5,574 nucleotides of DNA from Rickettsia typhi (GTDB taxonomy: Bacteria > Pseudomonadota > Alphaproteobacteria > Rickettsiales > UBA1997): the NCBI GenBank assembly GCA_945888585.1, contig CAMDAI010000095.1:1-5574 (forward strand), written 5' to 3'. Both the position numbers and the translations under genes were made by a program. The notes beneath the pieces are model-generated. The model worked only from the letters and a program-made list of their open reading frames with translations, did no database searches and was not told the DNA's origin. This document shows positions 4,521 through 5,574 of this stretch, piece after piece; the first letter of the stretch is position 1; every line of letters begins with the position of its first letter.

Positions 4521-5309
4521 TTAGTTAGTTAAAGGAACCGGTACAAACTTTGAATAATTAAACCAAACTATTAAAATTACAGCCGGAGCTACCAACATCA
4601 TTCCATCGAGCCTATCCAAGATACCACCATGACCAGGAATAATATTGCCAGAATCTTTTACGCCAAAAGTTCTTTTGAATTTTGATTCTACTAAATCACT
4701 TAATTGCTCTATCACAGCCAAAAGACCACTGATTAATACAAAGAAAATTATATTGCCATGAACGAACATGAACGAACTAAGCAATCCGATTATCATACTA
4801 GCAACAATACCACCAAGCAATCCAGACCAAGTTTTGTTAGGACTAATTTTTGGTGCCAATTTTGGACCACCTAAATTCTTACCAGCAAAATAAGCAAAAA
4901 TATCGGTTGCCCAAATTACTGAAAACATCCATAAAACAATTTTATAATCAATTTCATGAAGATATAATACCGCCCAAACCGGAATCAAAATATAAACAAA
5001 CCCGATTAATTTCCATTTATTTTGATTTGCTGCCGACTTAATTAAGTCAATCCATTCCGATACCATGATAATGGTAATGGCAGTTACTAATAAAAGAAAT
5101 AATCCCTTAAAGAAACAAATTCCAGTGATAGCAATAGTAAATAAAATTATACCACTAATAATTCTTTGTCTTAAATCAACCGAACTGTCAATTTTTTCCA
5201 TTTTCTTAACAATTTTATCTAAAAATCCATCAAAATGATCTAATGTATCATCAATGAAACCTCTTACATTCTTTTTAATATTATTATCTTTGTTATTTTC
5301 TTTGGCCAT
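4521..5309 (-). CDS. cdsA: phosphatidate cytidylyltransferase (CDP-diglyceride synthase) CdsA
   Basis: CdsA converts phosphatidic acid and CTP into CDP-diacylglycerol plus pyrophosphate at the cytoplasmic membrane, the branch point for phosphatidylethanolamine, phosphatidylglycerol and cardiolipin. The 262-residue protein has several hydrophobic helices (about 49-66, 68-84, 101-118, 124-142, 162-183, 186-202 and 236-251). The family signature runs from S209 to D235: SKFKR, KDSGN, then [22 protein letters not shown] (134-144) and [10 protein letters not shown] (154-163) are also conserved. Residues 1-45 form an unusual hydrophilic, charged N-terminal extension that looks helical. An internal Met at 37 would give a protein of about 226 residues, nearer the size I expect for relatives. 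ATG 5309 is kept because it overlaps the uppS end by 17 nt, a common coupled arrangement. The esterase follows after 1 nt. In many alphaproteobacteria dxr or rseP comes next instead. Confidence 0.95.
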   Translation of the reverse strand: MAKENNKDNNIKKNVRGFIDDTLDHFDGFLDKIVKKMEKIDSSVDLRQRIISGIILFTIAITGICFFKGLFLLLVTAITIIMVSEWIDLIKSAANQNKWKLIGFVYILIPVWAVLYLHEIDYKIVLWMFSVIWATDIFAYFAGKNLGGPKLAPKISPNKTWSGLLGGIVASMIIGLLSSFMFVHGNIIFFVLISGLLAVIEQLSDLVESKFKRTFGVKDSGNIIPGHGGILDRLDGMMLVAPAVILIVWFNYSKFVPVPLTN

Positions 5310-5574
5310 AACGTCTTTCTCTTTGGTTAAAACTTAATATTGCATCCTGTAGATCTTGTTTATCAAAATCTGGCCAGAATTTTTCAGTAAAATAAAGTTC
5401 AGTATAAGCAATCTGCCATAACAAAAAATTACTTACCCTGACTTCTCCGGCAGTTCTAATTAATAAATCAGGATCCGGAATTTCTGGGTGATAGAGATTA
5501 TTACTAATCAAATTTTCATCTATATCGGCAAATGTAATTTTTTTATCTTCGATAGCAAGCACTATTTTTTTAAT
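5293..5574 (-). CDS. uppS: undecaprenyl diphosphate synthase UppS (3' part; 5' end outside window)
   Basis: UppS, a cis-prenyltransferase, condenses isopentenyl diphosphate units onto farnesyl diphosphate to make the C55 lipid carrier precursor for peptidoglycan and other envelope glycans. Only the last 93 residues are in the window. The frame stays open to the window edge (codons ATT AAA AAA ATA before the GTG at 5562), so the GTG is internal and not the start. The family signature is clear: [20 protein letters not shown], followed by AYTELYF and FWPDF. These contain the R, E and SNF residues that bind isopentenyl diphosphate and shape the dimer. The final bases (RRYGQRK, TAA) overlap the cdsA start by 17 nt, the conserved uppS-cdsA order. 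About 60% of the gene lies beyond base 5574. Confidence 0.96.
   Translation of the reverse strand: MKKIVLAIEDKKITFADIDENLISNNLYHPEIPDPDLLIRTAGEVRVSNFLLWQIAYTELYFTEKFWPDFDKQDLQDAILSFNQRERRYGQRK

Noticed and set aside
4850..5041. 63-codon rightward ORF inside cdsA
   Set aside because: It is fully antisense to the well-supported cdsA coding sequence, with no recognisable motif.
1..5574. tRNA, rRNA or insertion-sequence transposase genes
   Set aside because: No cloverleaf-like segment, rRNA conserved stretch, transposase motif or paired terminal repeats flanking an ORF could be recognised on either strand by eye.

Overview
This is an AT-rich bacterial window. Its gene content and protein sequences suggest an alphaproteobacterium, most likely Rickettsiales or a similar reduced, host-associated lineage. 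The grounds are short intergenic spaces around housekeeping genes, almost no recognisable Shine-Dalgarno sequences, alphaproteobacterial-looking NrdB and RlmE proteins, decayed accessory DNA, and ordinary use of TGA as a stop. This placement is an inference, because no rRNA or other phylogenetic marker is present.

Layout. (1) 1-47 holds the possible last codons of an upstream gene, then rlmE (48-695, +), the 23S rRNA 2'-O-ribose methyltransferase with a complete catalytic tetrad. (2) 696-2004 is accessory or decaying DNA. It contains a 72-aa hypothetical protein (-), a single-domain XRE-type HTH protein (+) whose upstream region carries three copies of an 8-bp word, and a broken gene resembling the RhuM family. 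It also has a perfect 13-bp inverted repeat built from two near-palindromes, an unrecognised 50-aa ORF (-), and hairpins. (3) 2005-3000 (-) is nrdB, the class I ribonucleotide reductase small subunit, with all six iron ligands and the radical tyrosine. (4) 3001-3204 is a divergent control region with two NrdR-box-like sites exactly 32 bp apart, overlapping face-to-face promoter candidates. (5) 3205-3807 (+) is a typical 2-Cys peroxiredoxin. It ends at a strong 12-bp hairpin placed between convergent genes. (6) 3869-5574 (-) is a tightly packed operon read right to left: uppS (3' part only), cdsA and an LYPLA/YpfH-like serine esterase.

How the genes work together. UppS makes the undecaprenyl carrier for cell-envelope glycan synthesis and CdsA makes CDP-diacylglycerol for phospholipids. 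They overlap by 17 nt, and the esterase starts 1 nt after cdsA, so all three are probably co-transcribed. NrdB supplies deoxyribonucleotides together with an NrdA encoded elsewhere. Its control region appears to be shared with the peroxiredoxin gene, which would tie dNTP synthesis to peroxide defence. This shared NrdR-type control is the most interesting feature of the window. I found no convincing new multi-gene system. The accessory stretch between rlmE and nrdB looks like an eroded island rather than an intact one.
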